DNA of 64,000 nt from Chryseobacterium sp. FP211-J200 (GCF_001643375.1 NZ_LSHB01000006.1:35281-99280), one strand, 5' to 3'; shown: positions 1 through 8,524, counted from the stretch's first letter. Numbers and translations: made by a program. The notes: a model not told the origin generated them from the letters alone.

Positions 1-945
1 ATTTTTGAGCTCCTCACGGATGTTGTGTTTCACGTGCAGACTGTAAAATCTACCGCCAAGATACATACTGATGTGGAATTTTTGAGAAGGAAAGTAAGGT
101 GCTTCCCCTTTGTCGTGGATCTGGAAATCTTCTTTTAATTTTTCAAGGATCTCGTCATGAGACAAGCCATTTAGGTCATTCAGAAGACGGTTGTAATCGT
201 TAATTTTAATAGATTGATTGGAGACGATAAAGCTGTAAACAAAGTTGTAATGCTCTGTTCCGTGCGACCTTTTGTATTTGTCTCTCTGTTTTTTCGCATA
301 CTCTGCAACAGATCCAATCCTGTGGTGTCCATCCGCAATGTAAAAAGAATCGATTGGATCTAGAACTTCCTTGAACTGCTGAAGTTTCAATCGGTTATCG
401 ATTTTCCAGATCTTGTGTTTTACGCCTTTTTCGTCTTTGTAATTAATGATGGGAACATTTTTTTGCTCGTGTGTCATCAATAGTTCAACCTTGGAATTGG
501 AATGATAGGTCAACAGAACTGGCTCAGCCTGGATATTGACCTTCTCAAGATAGTGCGCCATTTTCATTCTGCGTTCTGTGATCGTAGATTCGTGCTTTTT
601 GATCTTTCCTTCCCAGAAATCGTCTACACTTACAAGTCCAAGAAGCCCTCGAAAAGTACTTTTGTCTGGCAATGTCTGTTCATACAAATAATAAGAAGAA
701 TCGTCCTGGGTCAGTTTTTTCTCTTCCAAAAGTTCCTCATAATTGGACCTGATCTTTCTGAAGTTTCTGTCAATATCTTTAGATTTGCTTACTACAGCAG
801 GTTTGATCATTTGAATATAGGAATTCTCCTGCTGAGATTTTTTGTTGATCTCTTCCTGAGTGAAATTATCCAAAGAATAAGTCGGGAAAATATCTACAAA
901 ATCGTGGTTAGGTCTGATTCCTTTAAATGGTTTAAATACTGGCAT
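1..945 (-). CDS. DUF1015 family protein (3' part outside window)
   Basis: The reverse strand reads from ATG at 945 through position 1 without a stop, giving 315 residues that begin MPVFKPFKGIRPNHDFVDIF. The length, the opening and the conserved ADGHHRIGS segment match the DUF1015 (COG4198) family, whose members are about 400 residues, so the C-terminus lies beyond the window. The biochemical function of DUF1015 is not established. The start codon directly follows the serA-like stop codon with no spacer, so the two are almost certainly co-transcribed and possibly translationally coupled. In flavobacteria this gene commonly sits with serA and serC, which suggests a link to serine metabolism; that link is inference. 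Confidence 0.88.
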   Translation of the reverse strand, partial: MPVFKPFKGIRPNHDFVDIFPTYSLDNFTQEEINKKSQQENSYIQMIKPAVVSKSKDIDRNFRKIRSNYEELLEEKKLTQDDSSYYLYEQTLPDKSTFRGLLGLVSVDDFWEGKIKKHESTITERRMKMAHYLEKVNIQAEPVLLTYHSNSKVELLMTHEQKNVPIINYKDEKGVKHKIWKIDNRLKLQQFKEVLDPIDSFYIADGHHRIGSVAEYAKKQRDKYKRSHGTEHYNFVYSFIVSNQSIKINDYNRLLNDLNGLSHDEILEKLKEDFQIHDKGEAPYFPSQKFHISMYLGGRFYSLHVKHNIREELKN

Positions 946-1902
946 TTATATTTGATCTTTCAGTTTAATAATTTGAATTGCTAGTTCTTCTCCAATTCTA
1001 TTTTGTGCATCTATCGTATTTCCGCCCACATGTGGAGAAAGTGACATTGCTGGATTCATCAATATTTCAACTTCCGGTGTTGGCTCTTTTTCGAAAACGT
1101 CCAAAGCTGCTCCGGCTAATTTTCCTTCCTCTATCGCATCGATCATTGAGACTTCATTGATGACGCCTCCTCTTGCTGTATTGACTATGAATACGCCGTC
1201 TTTCATCATGGCGAACTCATTGGTGTCAATTAAATATTGATTAGTCGATCCTGTATTCAGGCTAATAAAATCGGAGTTTTTTAGAACTTCATCTAAAGTT
1301 ACTGATTTTATTTCGAAATTCACCGTTTGTCCGTCGAAGAAACTGATTTCTGCATTTTTGGTTGTGGGTGTTCTGTTGTAAGCTAAGATTTTCATTCCCA
1401 AAGAAATACCGATCTTGATGACTTCCATCCCAATATTTCCCATCCCGACAACACCTAGTGTTTTTCCGGAAAGTTCTGAAGCATTGTTGAAGGATTTTTT
1501 AAGCGCATTGAAATGGGTTTCTCCTTCCAAAGGCATCAATCTATTGCTCTCATGAAGAAATCTCGCTAAGGAAAAAAAGTGTGCAAACACCAATTCTGCA
1601 ACAGATCTGCAGGAAGCTTTTGGGGTGTTGATAATATAGAGGCCTTTATCAATGGCATATTCCACATCAATATTATCCATGCCAATGCCGCCGCGTCCAA
1701 CTATTTTGAGATTTGGACATTCATCGATAAGGTTTTGTCTTACCTGTGTAGCACTTCGTACGAGAAGAACATCCACATTATTTTCATTAATGAACTTGCT
1801 GAGATGTTCCGGTGAAACGCGACTTTCCAAAACCGTAATGTCGGCTTCTTTCAAAAGTCGAATCCCCGATTCTGAGATCCCATCATTGGCTAATACAATC
1901 AT
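946..1902 (-). CDS. serA: D-2-hydroxyacid dehydrogenase, probable 3-phosphoglycerate dehydrogenase
   Basis: This 318-residue protein is an NAD-dependent D-2-hydroxyacid dehydrogenase. The Rossmann motif GVVGMGNIGMEV is in the middle, followed by the family signature around NTARGGVINE and the catalytic His in SPHVGGNT near the C-terminus. It is the short form without an ACT domain, so serine feedback through that domain is not expected. Adjacent serC supports a role in the first step of serine synthesis, oxidation of 3-phosphoglycerate. I chose ATG at 1902 over an in-frame TTG at 1962, because the family starts near MIVLANDG and a TATCTTAG promoter-like element lies just upstream of the TTG. 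Other hydroxyacid substrates cannot be excluded. Confidence 0.85.
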   Translation of the reverse strand: MIVLANDGISESGIRLLKEADITVLESRVSPEHLSKFINENNVDVLLVRSATQVRQNLIDECPNLKIVGRGGIGMDNIDVEYAIDKGLYIINTPKASCRSVAELVFAHFFSLARFLHESNRLMPLEGETHFNALKKSFNNASELSGKTLGVVGMGNIGMEVIKIGISLGMKILAYNRTPTTKNAEISFFDGQTVNFEIKSVTLDEVLKNSDFISLNTGSTNQYLIDTNEFAMMKDGVFIVNTARGGVINEVSMIDAIEEGKLAGAALDVFEKEPTPEVEILMNPAMSLSPHVGGNTIDAQNRIGEELAIQIIKLKDQI

Positions 1903-2011
1903 GTTTAATTCAAAAATGCTTTTATTATTGATTTTCCCTGAATTGTATAACTTAGATTTCAAGGTGTGCTAAGATACGATATTTTCCCAAATTAACATTC
2001 ATTTAACAAAA

Positions 2012-2038
2012 AACGTCTTCAAACAAATTGAAGACGTT
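2012..2038 (-). terminator. Intrinsic terminator downstream of serC
   Basis: A perfect 9-bp stem (AACGTCTTC / GAAGACGTT) with a 9-nt loop lies 49 bp past the serC stop. It is followed on the minus strand by TTTTGTTAAATG. It should separate serC from serA transcriptionally, so serA probably has its own promoter in 1963-2010. Confidence 0.75.
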
Positions 2039-2086
2039 CTATATATTTTTGCTTCAGATCTGCTATCTAAAGTTTATGGTCATATT

Positions 2087-3142
2087 TTAAATGCTTTTCA
2101 TCACATCTACTAAAACCTGCACGCTTTCTATCGGCATTGCGTTGTAGATGCTTGCTCTGTAACCGCCAACACTTCTGTGTCCGTTCAAACCACTGATTCC
2201 TGCTGCTTTCCAAGCTGCATCAAAAGCTTCCTGCTTGGATTCGTCTGTCAAAGTGAAAGTCACATTCATAAAAGAGCGGTCTTCGATTGCAGCAACACCC
2301 TGGAAGTTTGGATTGTTGTCGATCTCGTCATAAAGCAATTTGGCTTTAGCATTGTTTCTTGCTTCAGCTGCTGCAATTCCACCGTTTTCTTCCAAATGTT
2401 TTAATGTCAGATAAGACGCATAAACTGCAAAAACTGGAGGCGTATTGGACATTGATTCTTTATCGATATGAACTGAATAATCAAGGTAAGTTGGAATCAT
2501 TCTTCCTGTTTTTCCTAGAATTGATTTTTTCACCACAACCAAAGTTGCACCGGCTGGACCCATATTTTTCTGAGCACCTGCATAGATCAGGTCAAACTGA
2601 GAAAAATCCAATTCTCTGCTGAAAATATCAGACGACATGTCACAAACCAAAAGCGTGTCAACTTTCGGGAATTCTTTCATCTGCGTTCCAAAGATCGTAT
2701 TGTTGGATGTGCAATGGAAATAATCATATTCTGAACCTACTTTAAATTCTTTCGGAATGTAAGAGTAGTTAGCTTCTTTGGAGGTGGCTACCACATCTAC
2801 ATTGCCAATCATCTTCGCTTCTTTGATTGCGCCTGCTGCCCAAGTTCCTGTATTAGTATATGCTGCTTTTCCGTCAACAGAAAGAAGGTTGAAAGGGACC
2901 ATCAAAAACTGAAGACTTGCGCCACCCTGAAGATATAATACTTCATAATCATCGCCCAGATTCATCAATCTTTTTACGATAGCACGGGCTTCATCCATTA
3001 CTGCTACAAAATCCTTGCTTCTGTGAGAGATCTCCAAAAGTGATAATCCTGAATCATTAAAATTAAGAATCGCTTCTGAAGCTTTCTGAAAAACTTCTTG
3101 TGGTAAAATACTTGGACCTGCGCTGAAATTATGTTTTTTCAT
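2087..3142 (-). CDS. serC: Phosphoserine aminotransferase
   Basis: This 351-residue fold-type I PLP aminotransferase starts MKKHNFSAGPSILPQEV, the typical SerC opening. The PLP lysine is in the segment DLIYAGAQKNMGPAG, and the C-terminus HRSVGGYRASIYNAMP is the classic SerC signature. It transfers the amino group of glutamate to 3-phosphohydroxypyruvate in cytoplasmic serine synthesis and to the analogous pyridoxal-pathway intermediate. It lies 48 bp after the ferredoxin gene on the same strand and is followed by a terminator. Confidence 0.96.
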   Translation of the reverse strand: MKKHNFSAGPSILPQEVFQKASEAILNFNDSGLSLLEISHRSKDFVAVMDEARAIVKRLMNLGDDYEVLYLQGGASLQFLMVPFNLLSVDGKAAYTNTGTWAAGAIKEAKMIGNVDVVATSKEANYSYIPKEFKVGSEYDYFHCTSNNTIFGTQMKEFPKVDTLLVCDMSSDIFSRELDFSQFDLIYAGAQKNMGPAGATLVVVKKSILGKTGRMIPTYLDYSVHIDKESMSNTPPVFAVYASYLTLKHLEENGGIAAAEARNNAKAKLLYDEIDNNPNFQGVAAIEDRSFMNVTFTLTDESKQEAFDAAWKAAGISGLNGHRSVGGYRASIYNAMPIESVQVLVDVMKSI

Positions 3143-3190
3143 TCTAAAGTTTATTTTGTTTTGGTAATAATTTGGTGTTGTGATTTAAAA

Positions 3191-3541
3191 TTATTCGTTG
3201 TGAAGGAATGCTTTTTTCGCCAAAAGTTGTTCTTCTGTTTCCACGTTGTCTTCGTCTGGAACACAACAGTCAACTGGACATACAGCCGCACACTGAGGCT
3301 CCTCGTGAAAGCCTTTGCACTCAGTACATTTATCGGTCACGATGAAATAATAGTCATCTGCAACCGGTTGTTGCGCGGCATCTGCATTCACAGAAAGTCC
3401 AGATGATAGGACTACCATTCCTTTCAGATCGGTTCCTTCGGATGCTTTCCAATCTACAGCTCCTTCATAGATGGCGGTGTTCGGACATTCCGGTTCACAG
3501 GCGCCACAATTGATACATTCATCAGTTATCTTGATAGCCAT
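3191..3541 (-). CDS. fdx: Ferredoxin with two 4Fe-4S clusters
   Basis: This 116-residue protein begins [20 protein letters not shown]. It has one CxxCxxCxxxC cluster motif near the N-terminus and a second, longer CxxC-x8-CxxxCPVDC motif near residues 70-92, as in YfhL-type bacterial ferredoxins. It is a soluble low-potential electron carrier. The reading frame extends upstream to 3652, but that would run through the divergent gene and the promoter, so ATG at 3541 is preferred. It is the first gene of the minus-strand unit leading into serC. Its redox partner is unknown; the divergent acyl-CoA reductase is a candidate only by position. Confidence 0.93.
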   Translation of the reverse strand: MAIKITDECINCGACEPECPNTAIYEGAVDWKASEGTDLKGMVVLSSGLSVNADAAQQPVADDYYFIVTDKCTECKGFHEEPQCAAVCPVDCCVPDEDNVETEEQLLAKKAFLHNE

Positions 3542-3555
3542 TGCTATTTTATTTT

Positions 3556-3573
3556 TAATTTTGTGCAAAATTA
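3556..3573. promoter_or_regulatory. Palindromic, face-to-face pair of -7 promoter elements
   Basis: TAATTTTG on the plus strand (3556-3563) and the same octamer on the minus strand (3566-3573) form an inverted repeat separated by TG. Each matches the Bacteroidota -7 consensus TAnnTTTG. The ferredoxin gene starts at 3541 to the left and the LuxC-like gene at 3591 to the right. The two divergent promoters would overlap completely. I could not identify good -33 elements for either. Confidence 0.5.
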
Positions 3574-3590
3574 CAAAAAAAAAGCCAGCT

Positions 3591-4625
3591 ATGCTGAACG
3601 AAAACAAAATTTTGGGACTCGAAAAATTAGGAAATTTCATTAATGAATTCATTCAAAAAGATGAAGATTCTTATCACGATAAAGAAGAACGATTGGCGTA
3701 TCTGATGAAGCGTTCCGAGATAGAAAATCCTTGGTTTACAATAGAAAATCAAAAGTATAATTTGAAACAATGGGCAGGACTTTTCACCAAAGAAAATATT
3801 GAAAGTTGGCTGTCAAAATATGAACTTTCTACAACGCCAAAAAGGGTAGGGCTTATCTTGGCAGGAAACATTCCGATTGTTGGCTTTCACGATATTATTT
3901 CGGTGGTTTTGAGTAATCATGTTCCGATTATCAAGTTGTCTTCAAAAGACAAATTGATGTTGCCATTTCTATTAGAACTTTGGAAAGAATTTTCTAATAA
4001 TGAAATTGAATATGAAATCGTAGAAAGATTGGAAAACTTCGATGCTGTGATTGCTACTGGAAGTAATAACACGGCGAGATATCTGGAATATTATTTTAAA
4101 AACCATTTGAGTATCATTAGAAAAAACAGAACATCTATCGCTGTTTTGAAAGGTGATGAAACGGTAGGAGAACTTCAGCTTTTGGCAGATGATATTTTCC
4201 GTTATTTTGGTTTAGGTTGCAGAAACGTGACCAAACTTTTACTTCCAAAAGATATGAAAGTGGATGGCTTGTTTGAGAACTTTGTTAAATACCAAGACGT
4301 CATCAATCATAACAAATACGCTAATAATTACGACTATAACCGCGCCGTTTATCTTTTAAATCAAGACTTGTTTTGGGATAATAATTTTGTGATGCTGAGA
4401 GAAGACGAGAAGTTGTTCAGTCCATTATCAGTCGTCAATTTTTCACGATATGAAACGTTGGATGAAGCAAAACAGTTTGTAGAAAATAACAGAGATGAGA
4501 TCCAGGCTATTGTTGCGAAACCAGAACTGGGATTGGATTCTATCGGTTTTGGAGAAACACAAAATCCTTCATTAGATACTTATGCAGATGATGTGGATAC
4601 GATGGCTTTTTTGAGCGTGATTTGA
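3591..4625 (+). CDS. LuxC-like acyl-CoA reductase
   Basis: This 344-residue protein resembles the acyl-CoA reductase (LuxC, PF05893) family: the segments [38 protein letters not shown] and [11 protein letters not shown] are typical. The Cys in [10 protein letters not shown] is the likely acyl-thioester residue. The known reaction is NADPH-dependent reduction of a fatty acyl thioester to an aldehyde. There is no luciferase or LuxD/LuxE gene nearby, so a bioluminescence role is unlikely; the true substrate is unknown. Start ATG 3591 is favoured over upstream in-frame codons, which lie in the divergent ferredoxin gene. It is followed by a strong terminator and is probably monocistronic. Confidence 0.85.
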   Translation: MLNENKILGLEKLGNFINEFIQKDEDSYHDKEERLAYLMKRSEIENPWFTIENQKYNLKQWAGLFTKENIESWLSKYELSTTPKRVGLILAGNIPIVGFHDIISVVLSNHVPIIKLSSKDKLMLPFLLELWKEFSNNEIEYEIVERLENFDAVIATGSNNTARYLEYYFKNHLSIIRKNRTSIAVLKGDETVGELQLLADDIFRYFGLGCRNVTKLLLPKDMKVDGLFENFVKYQDVINHNKYANNYDYNRAVYLLNQDLFWDNNFVMLREDEKLFSPLSVVNFSRYETLDEAKQFVENNRDEIQAIVAKPELGLDSIGFGETQNPSLDTYADDVDTMAFLSVI

Positions 4626-4656
4626 TCCTTTAAACCAAATTAAATACCACTAATAG

Positions 4657-4684
4657 AAAAACGGATTCGAAAGTTTCCGTTTTT
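4657..4684 (+). terminator. Intrinsic terminator of the acyl-CoA reductase gene
   Basis: AAAAACGGA pairs with TCCGTTTTT across a 10-nt loop, with a T-run continuing to 4685. It lies 32 bp after the stop codon. Confidence 0.75.
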
Positions 4685-4851
4685 TCATTATATGTGACAG
4701 CTAAAATGAGAAATCAACCAAAAAAGAAATCAAAAAGACAAGTATTCATCTTGTCACCCTGCTTGATTGTGATTGATGTGATTTTTTATTAATTTAATGC
4801 TAAATTAGTTCCGATAAAAATTTGATGTTAATTTGAATCTTAATCTGAATT

Positions 4852-5316
4852 ATGAAATTAAGAATACAGTTTTTATTGATTCTATTATTAGCTGCCTGCA
4901 CAAGTAAAAGCGGATCCGGAAATTCTGATTCCTTGGAAGGTCAGCAATGGACCTGGGGAAGACGGGATTCAAACACAGGAATTGGTGGTGGGAACTCGTG
5001 GCGATTCCTGGCTGGTCAGCGTTTTACAGGAACCAGCTGGTACTCGGGAGGCGCTTACTGGACGCGCGATTTTAGCGGGTCTTATTTTTATGATCCAAAA
5101 AAACAATGTGTTTATCTAAAATACGATAAAAACAATGCGCCTACCGAAACCACCAGGCAGAAACTGCAAATGGTCATCACAGAAAATGATACCATTTTGA
5201 TGGTCAAAAATGGTTGGGAGAAATCAGAAGGCGCATCGCGAGATCTTAATTTGGGCAAACTTCCTAACATTATAGAAGAAAACGCAAAATTCAAGATTGA
5301 ATATCTACACAAGTAA
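4852..5316 (+). CDS. Small secreted lipoprotein of unknown function
   Basis: This 154-residue protein has a short signal peptide ending in the lipobox LAAC (Cys16), so it is expected to be a lipoprotein. The mature part is rich in Gly, Trp and aromatic residues around 34-75 and looks like a small beta-rich domain. I do not recognise a family. The sequence from 4686 to 4851 upstream is noncoding and AT-rich and should hold its promoter. It converges with the next gene, whose repaired reading frame would end only 6 bp away. Confidence 0.75.
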   Translation: MKLRIQFLLILLLAACTSKSGSGNSDSLEGQQWTWGRRDSNTGIGGGNSWRFLAGQRFTGTSWYSGGAYWTRDFSGSYFYDPKKQCVYLKYDKNNAPTETTRQKLQMVITENDTILMVKNGWEKSEGASRDLNLGKLPNIIEENAKFKIEYLHK

Positions 5317-5322
5317 GATGTC

Positions 5323-5837
5323 TCACTTCTGTACGGTTTCTTTTCTAAATTTTGTGATCACATTATACAATTCGGCAGCATCGATGTCAAGTTCCGCCGG
5401 GGAAGATGACCGTTTGGGTCTACCAATCCGTTTGTTATCATGGAAGATAATTTCTTTTTGATCAGCGGAAGATATTGCTCCGGATGATCAACGGTAAGTC
5501 TGACCAAGGTATCTGCACCTACCTTTTCTAGATTGACATCAATAATATCTGTCCAGCGGATAGATCCGGCTGCTTTGCTTACAGCGGTGGTTTTGGAGGT
5601 GATGCCCTCGTTGTTTAGGACTACCAAAGGCGATTTGTCCTGAAGCGTCATCAATTTTTTAACGATGATAATTGCTAAAATAACACTGAAAATTCCTGTC
5701 ACGGCTGCTAATTTGGTACCGATTTGTCCATCGAACAAGCCGATGCTGTAAAGAAATGTGCCGATGAAAACGACTAACAATCCTGTACAGATCAGGATAA
5801 GATTCATTGATTTTTTTCGGTCTCTATAAAATTCCAT
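5323..5837 (-). pseudogene. Two-TM membrane protein with PH-like tail, frameshifted at 3' end
   Basis: The visible frame (5837 to 5358) encodes 159 residues. Two membrane segments lie at about 12-32 and 42-62, and a cytoplasmic domain resembles STM3941-type small membrane proteins. The frame ends in an implausible tail, PRRNLTSMLPNCIM. One base later in the other frame the sequence reads PAELDIDAAELYNVITKFRK and ends at TGA 5323, a good C-terminal helix. The slip is at the run of four G on the plus strand (5399-5402), so one missing base explains it. Either the gene is damaged or the consensus lost one G/C. Family assignment is tentative; the role is unknown. Confidence 0.7.
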
Positions 5838-5867
5838 TTTGATGAATGATTTGATAATATTAATGAT

Positions 5868-6419
5868 CTAGTTCCAGTCTACATTTAGTTTGTTCTCGTC
5901 TGCAAAGGCTTTACCTGTATTCATAAGATCTGTGTACATCTTTTCAAACTGTGCCGCATATTTTTGCTCGATTGATTTTGCCAGTTCTTCTTTCTTTGTC
6001 TGATCTGCCTTGCTGTCGCAAAGTTTGGCGTAGTTGGTGTACTCGTTTTTGTAGACTGGGATGACGAATTCATACAGTGCGATGGACTTTTCCTTGATAG
6101 CTTTTCTGTCATCAGAATTGGCGTTCAGTGCTTTTATATCGTTGAGGGACTTTTCCATATACAGTATATTATTGCTGATGAGTTTTCCGGCTTCATCGCC
6201 ATTTTTCTTGCTGGATGGGATATCCGGAAATTCTACCGTCTCATCATTGATGTGCTTTACCAATATCGGCGTGCCAAAATCACTGATCGTATTGGTGTTC
6301 AAAATAGCAGTGGCAAAAAACTTATCGGCCGGTTCTGCACAGGATTGGGCGAACAGTGATAAAACTAGAAGTAATGCGATGCTGTAATAATGGTTAAACG
6401 TTTTGCTGATGTTGTTCAT
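5868..6419 (-). CDS. Secreted lipoprotein of unknown function, helical
   Basis: This 183-residue protein has an N-terminal hydrophobic stretch (residues 13-24) followed by FAQSC, so Cys27 is a likely lipidation site although the lipobox is not canonical. The mature part is predicted mostly helical, with Lys/Glu-rich segments (EELAKSIEQKYAAQFEKMY), and probably forms a helical bundle. It has some resemblance to LIC11966-type surface proteins, but I would not assign it. It is 30 bp upstream of the frameshifted membrane gene on the same strand and may be co-transcribed with it. Confidence 0.7.
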   Translation of the reverse strand: MNNISKTFNHYYSIALLLVLSLFAQSCAEPADKFFATAILNTNTISDFGTPILVKHINDETVEFPDIPSSKKNGDEAGKLISNNILYMEKSLNDIKALNANSDDRKAIKEKSIALYEFVIPVYKNEYTNYAKLCDSKADQTKKEELAKSIEQKYAAQFEKMYTDLMNTGKAFADENKLNVDWN

Positions 6420-6981
6420 TTTTTTTATTGATTTTAAAGTTTCTTATTGATATTTAATAGTGCTCTAATTAGGTTTGCTCGGTCTCAAAATACCGATGAC
6501 CAAAGGTAAAAACCTGTAAGTGTTGAGGTCATCGTGGTAGCAAATTTTAGAGCTTTGGACCAATCTGGAAACATGATTTTTGTAAGCGCTTCATTCTCCG
6601 ATGCTTTATTTATCGACTTTTTGGGATGTTTATACTATTGTCAATATCCATTGGTCAATAAAATGATGCAATAACTATATTTCTACCATCAACTTCATCT
6701 AAAAAATTTCAACAGGAATCCATTGCTGTATTGATATTTTAAATATATTTGTGAGACACATAAATGATTTTCTAATGATTGCAAAAGTCCAATTTTGCCT
6801 TTCTTTGGCAGTATTTTCACATCCGCAAAAGCGCCTTTCAAAAACGATTCGACTCACATGTCATCACTTGCTGATGTAATTGTGGTATGTATGTGAATCC
6901 CGATTGGACGATGGTTATTCTTATGATATTTCATTGGTGTGTACTCAAGATCATTTATTAATAACTTAAAAATCCTAGAAC
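6420..6981. other. 562-bp gap without recognisable genes
   Basis: No plausible coding frame was found on either strand. A TATATTTG element at 6744-6751 fits the TAnnTTTG consensus and could be a promoter for the gene at 6982 with a long 5' leader. The left edge should hold the promoter of the minus-strand gene starting at 6419. Confidence 0.4.
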
Positions 6982-7464
6982 ATGGCTTTAGAAAATTTAA
7001 TCAGCGTCGAGTTCACCAATGCAGAACTTGCACAATTAGACACAGCGTTTGGTACCATAGAGACGGTGCTGCAAGGTAAAACCATCAATCTGACTCCCGA
7101 GCAGAGACAACAGTACGGCAGCATCGCCGAGCAGAACAAGCTCTTTGTCAACAAGGCCAAAAGCTACATGGAGCAATACCCGCAGTATGTGCCTCCATTT
7201 TTGGACAAACCCGAATATGACAAAGATTTCGCAGCAAGGCAGCAGCTGGAAAGCAGAATGCAAAAAATGAACTCGCTAACAGAGCAACTATCAGACACCA
7301 AGATTTTGCTGGATTTTGACAACTATCACAACTCGCTGACCTTTTACCGAAATGTAAAATACCTCTCCAGCGAAAACGTGCCAGGCACCAACGTCATCTA
7401 CAATGATATGAAACAGTTTTTTATTGCGCCAACATCCACCATTCCTGGAGATTCTGAAAAATAG
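6982..7464 (+). CDS. Conserved hypothetical protein, helical
   Basis: This 160-residue protein (MALENLISVEFTNAELAQL) has no signal peptide or membrane segment. It looks largely helical, with a Gln/Lys-rich central part and the segment YPQYVPPFLDKPEYDKDF. I have the impression that similar proteins recur in Chryseobacterium-type genomes, but I know of no assigned function. The gene follows a long noncoding leader and is immediately followed by the GC-rich periodic array, so the gene and array may form one unit. Codon use looks native. Confidence 0.75.
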   Translation: MALENLISVEFTNAELAQLDTAFGTIETVLQGKTINLTPEQRQQYGSIAEQNKLFVNKAKSYMEQYPQYVPPFLDKPEYDKDFAARQQLESRMQKMNSLTEQLSDTKILLDFDNYHNSLTFYRNVKYLSSENVPGTNVIYNDMKQFFIAPTSTIPGDSEK

Positions 7465-7482
7465 AGTTAATCCGAAGGGGGT

Positions 7483-7746
7483 GGTTCGGGAGGGGGGGTA
7501 TCCCCGGTTCAGAACCACCCTCAACCCGGTTCTGAAATGGTTGCACCCGGTTCCGAAAGACCCTAGACTCCTTGCCTAAGTGGTCTCCACCACTTACCCA
7601 ACCACCCGCAGCCGGTCAATAACCACCCGAGACCACCTGGCTAACCGCCTGCAACCGGTTAGGTAAATGGTTACAGGTGCTTCTGAACCACCCGCAACCA
7701 CTTGATCAACCACCTTTGGCCACTTGCGAAGTGGGTGGAGGTGGTT
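7483..7746. repeat. GC-rich degenerate array with about 21.5-bp period
   Basis: This stretch is visibly richer in G and C than its surroundings. GGTTC occurs at 7483, 7506, 7528 and 7549. AACC[A/G]CC units start at 7600, 7621, 7643, 7686 and 7708, and the gap between 7643 and 7686 equals two periods. ACCCGGTTCYGAAA appears twice, 21 bp apart (7524 and 7545). No frame across the array is open for long, so it is not obviously a coding repeat. It ends in a strong hairpin. Confidence 0.6.
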
Positions 7747-7750
7747 TTTA
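7708..7750 (+). terminator. Nested hairpin with T-run, probable terminator
   Basis: An outer stem AACCACC (7708-7714) / GGTGGTT (7740-7746) encloses an inner stem CCACTT / AAGTGG (7720-7725 / 7729-7734) with a GCG loop. The outer stem runs into TTTTT. It closes the GC-rich array and may terminate the transcript of the gene at 6982. Confidence 0.6.
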
Positions 7751-7864
7751 AAAAAATAGAGAAGGCCTTTATGACATTTCTTTGGTTGCTTTGTGAAGAT
7801 CATCTTGTCCTATTGATGCCTCGTAGAGGTAAATTGTTAATAGATTAAATATCATTTGTGGGCT

Positions 7865-7890
7865 AGCTCCGTAGGAGCGACCTGTTAATA
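7865..7890 (+). repeat. REP-like palindromic repeat, copy 1
   Basis: AGCTCCGTAGGAGCGACC plus TGTTAATA. The palindrome is GCTCC-GTA-GGAGC with a 3' tail. It lies 8 bp before the transposase start codon, in plus orientation. Confidence 0.85.
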
Positions 7891-7898
7891 AACAAAAG

Positions 7899-8372
7899 AT
7901 GGCAAATACTTATACACAAATTTATATTCAAATTGTTTTCGCCGTAAGAGGAAAGCAAAACCTGATTCCAAGGGAACGTCGCGAGGAATTGCACAAATTG
8001 ATCACGGGTATCATTTCCAATAGAGGACAAAAATTATTCGCCATTTTTGCAATGCCAGACCACATACATTTATTGGTCAGCATGAGTCCCAATATTTTAA
8101 TTTCCGACCTGGTAAGAGATGTTAAAGCAGGTTCATCAAAATTTATAAATGAGAGCAATTGGGTAATAGGCAAATTTAATTGGCAGGAAGGTTATGGTGC
8201 ATTTTCGTATTCCAAAAGCCATTTGGACAAAGTAGTGAATTATATTTTGAACCAAGAGGCACATCATCAAAAGAAAACCTTTAAAGAAGAATATTTGGAT
8301 CTTCTGAGGAAATTTGATATCGATTATGATGAAAAATATGTTTTTGAATGGATTGAACAGGGCGGTGATTGA
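7899..8372 (+). CDS. Y1 (HUH) transposase, IS200 / REP-associated type
   Basis: This 157-residue protein is a single-domain Y1 transposase. The metal-binding HUH motif is His55-Ile-His57 in MPDHIHLLV. The candidate catalytic tyrosine is Tyr115 in the helix VVNYILNQ, and AHHQKKTFKEEY follows. Such enzymes cut and rejoin single-stranded DNA at hairpin repeats. The gene carries no TnpB partner. Six copies of one palindromic repeat surround it (one before, five after), and its stop codon overlaps copy 2. That matches REP-associated tyrosine transposases (RAYT) better than an autonomous IS200. The frame is intact, so it may be active. Confidence 0.9.
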   Translation: MANTYTQIYIQIVFAVRGKQNLIPRERREELHKLITGIISNRGQKLFAIFAMPDHIHLLVSMSPNILISDLVRDVKAGSSKFINESNWVIGKFNWQEGYGAFSYSKSHLDKVVNYILNQEAHHQKKTFKEEYLDLLRKFDIDYDEKYVFEWIEQGGD

Positions 8373-8391
8373 CAGGTCGCTCCTACGGAGC
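8371..8391 (-). repeat. REP-like palindromic repeat, copy 2
   Basis: CAGGTCGCTCCTACGGAGCT, inverse orientation relative to copy 1. It overlaps the transposase stop codon, and the GCTCC-TAC-GGAGC palindrome is intact. Confidence 0.85.
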
Positions 8392-8416
8392 TTTGGTTGA
8401 TTGTATGATTCCATTC

Positions 8417-8443
8417 TATTAACAGGCCGCTCCTAACGGAACT
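8417..8443 (-). repeat. REP-like palindromic repeat, copy 3 (degenerate)
   Basis: Inverse orientation, reading TATTAACAGG then CCGCTCCTAACGGAAC. The loop has changed and one stem base is mismatched. The flanking sequence CTCTGCATAGACTTTAGACT resembles the flank of copy 4, so a longer unit was duplicated. Confidence 0.75.
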
Positions 8444-8468
8444 CTGCATAGACTTTAGACTAATTGGT

Positions 8469-8495
8469 TATTAACAGGTCGCTCCTGACGGAGCT
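8469..8495 (-). repeat. REP-like palindromic repeat, copy 4
   Basis: Inverse orientation, TTAACAGGTCGCTCC with a TGAC loop and GGAGC stem. The downstream flank CTCTGTATAAGCTATAGACT parallels that of copy 3. Confidence 0.8.
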
Positions 8496-8524
8496 CTGTA
8501 TAAGCTATAGACTAATTTGCAAAT

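Noticed and set aside
7594..7803. Short minus-strand open frame across the GC-rich array
   Set aside because: The array repeats do not keep one frame and the predicted peptide has no consistent repeat, so coding is unlikely.
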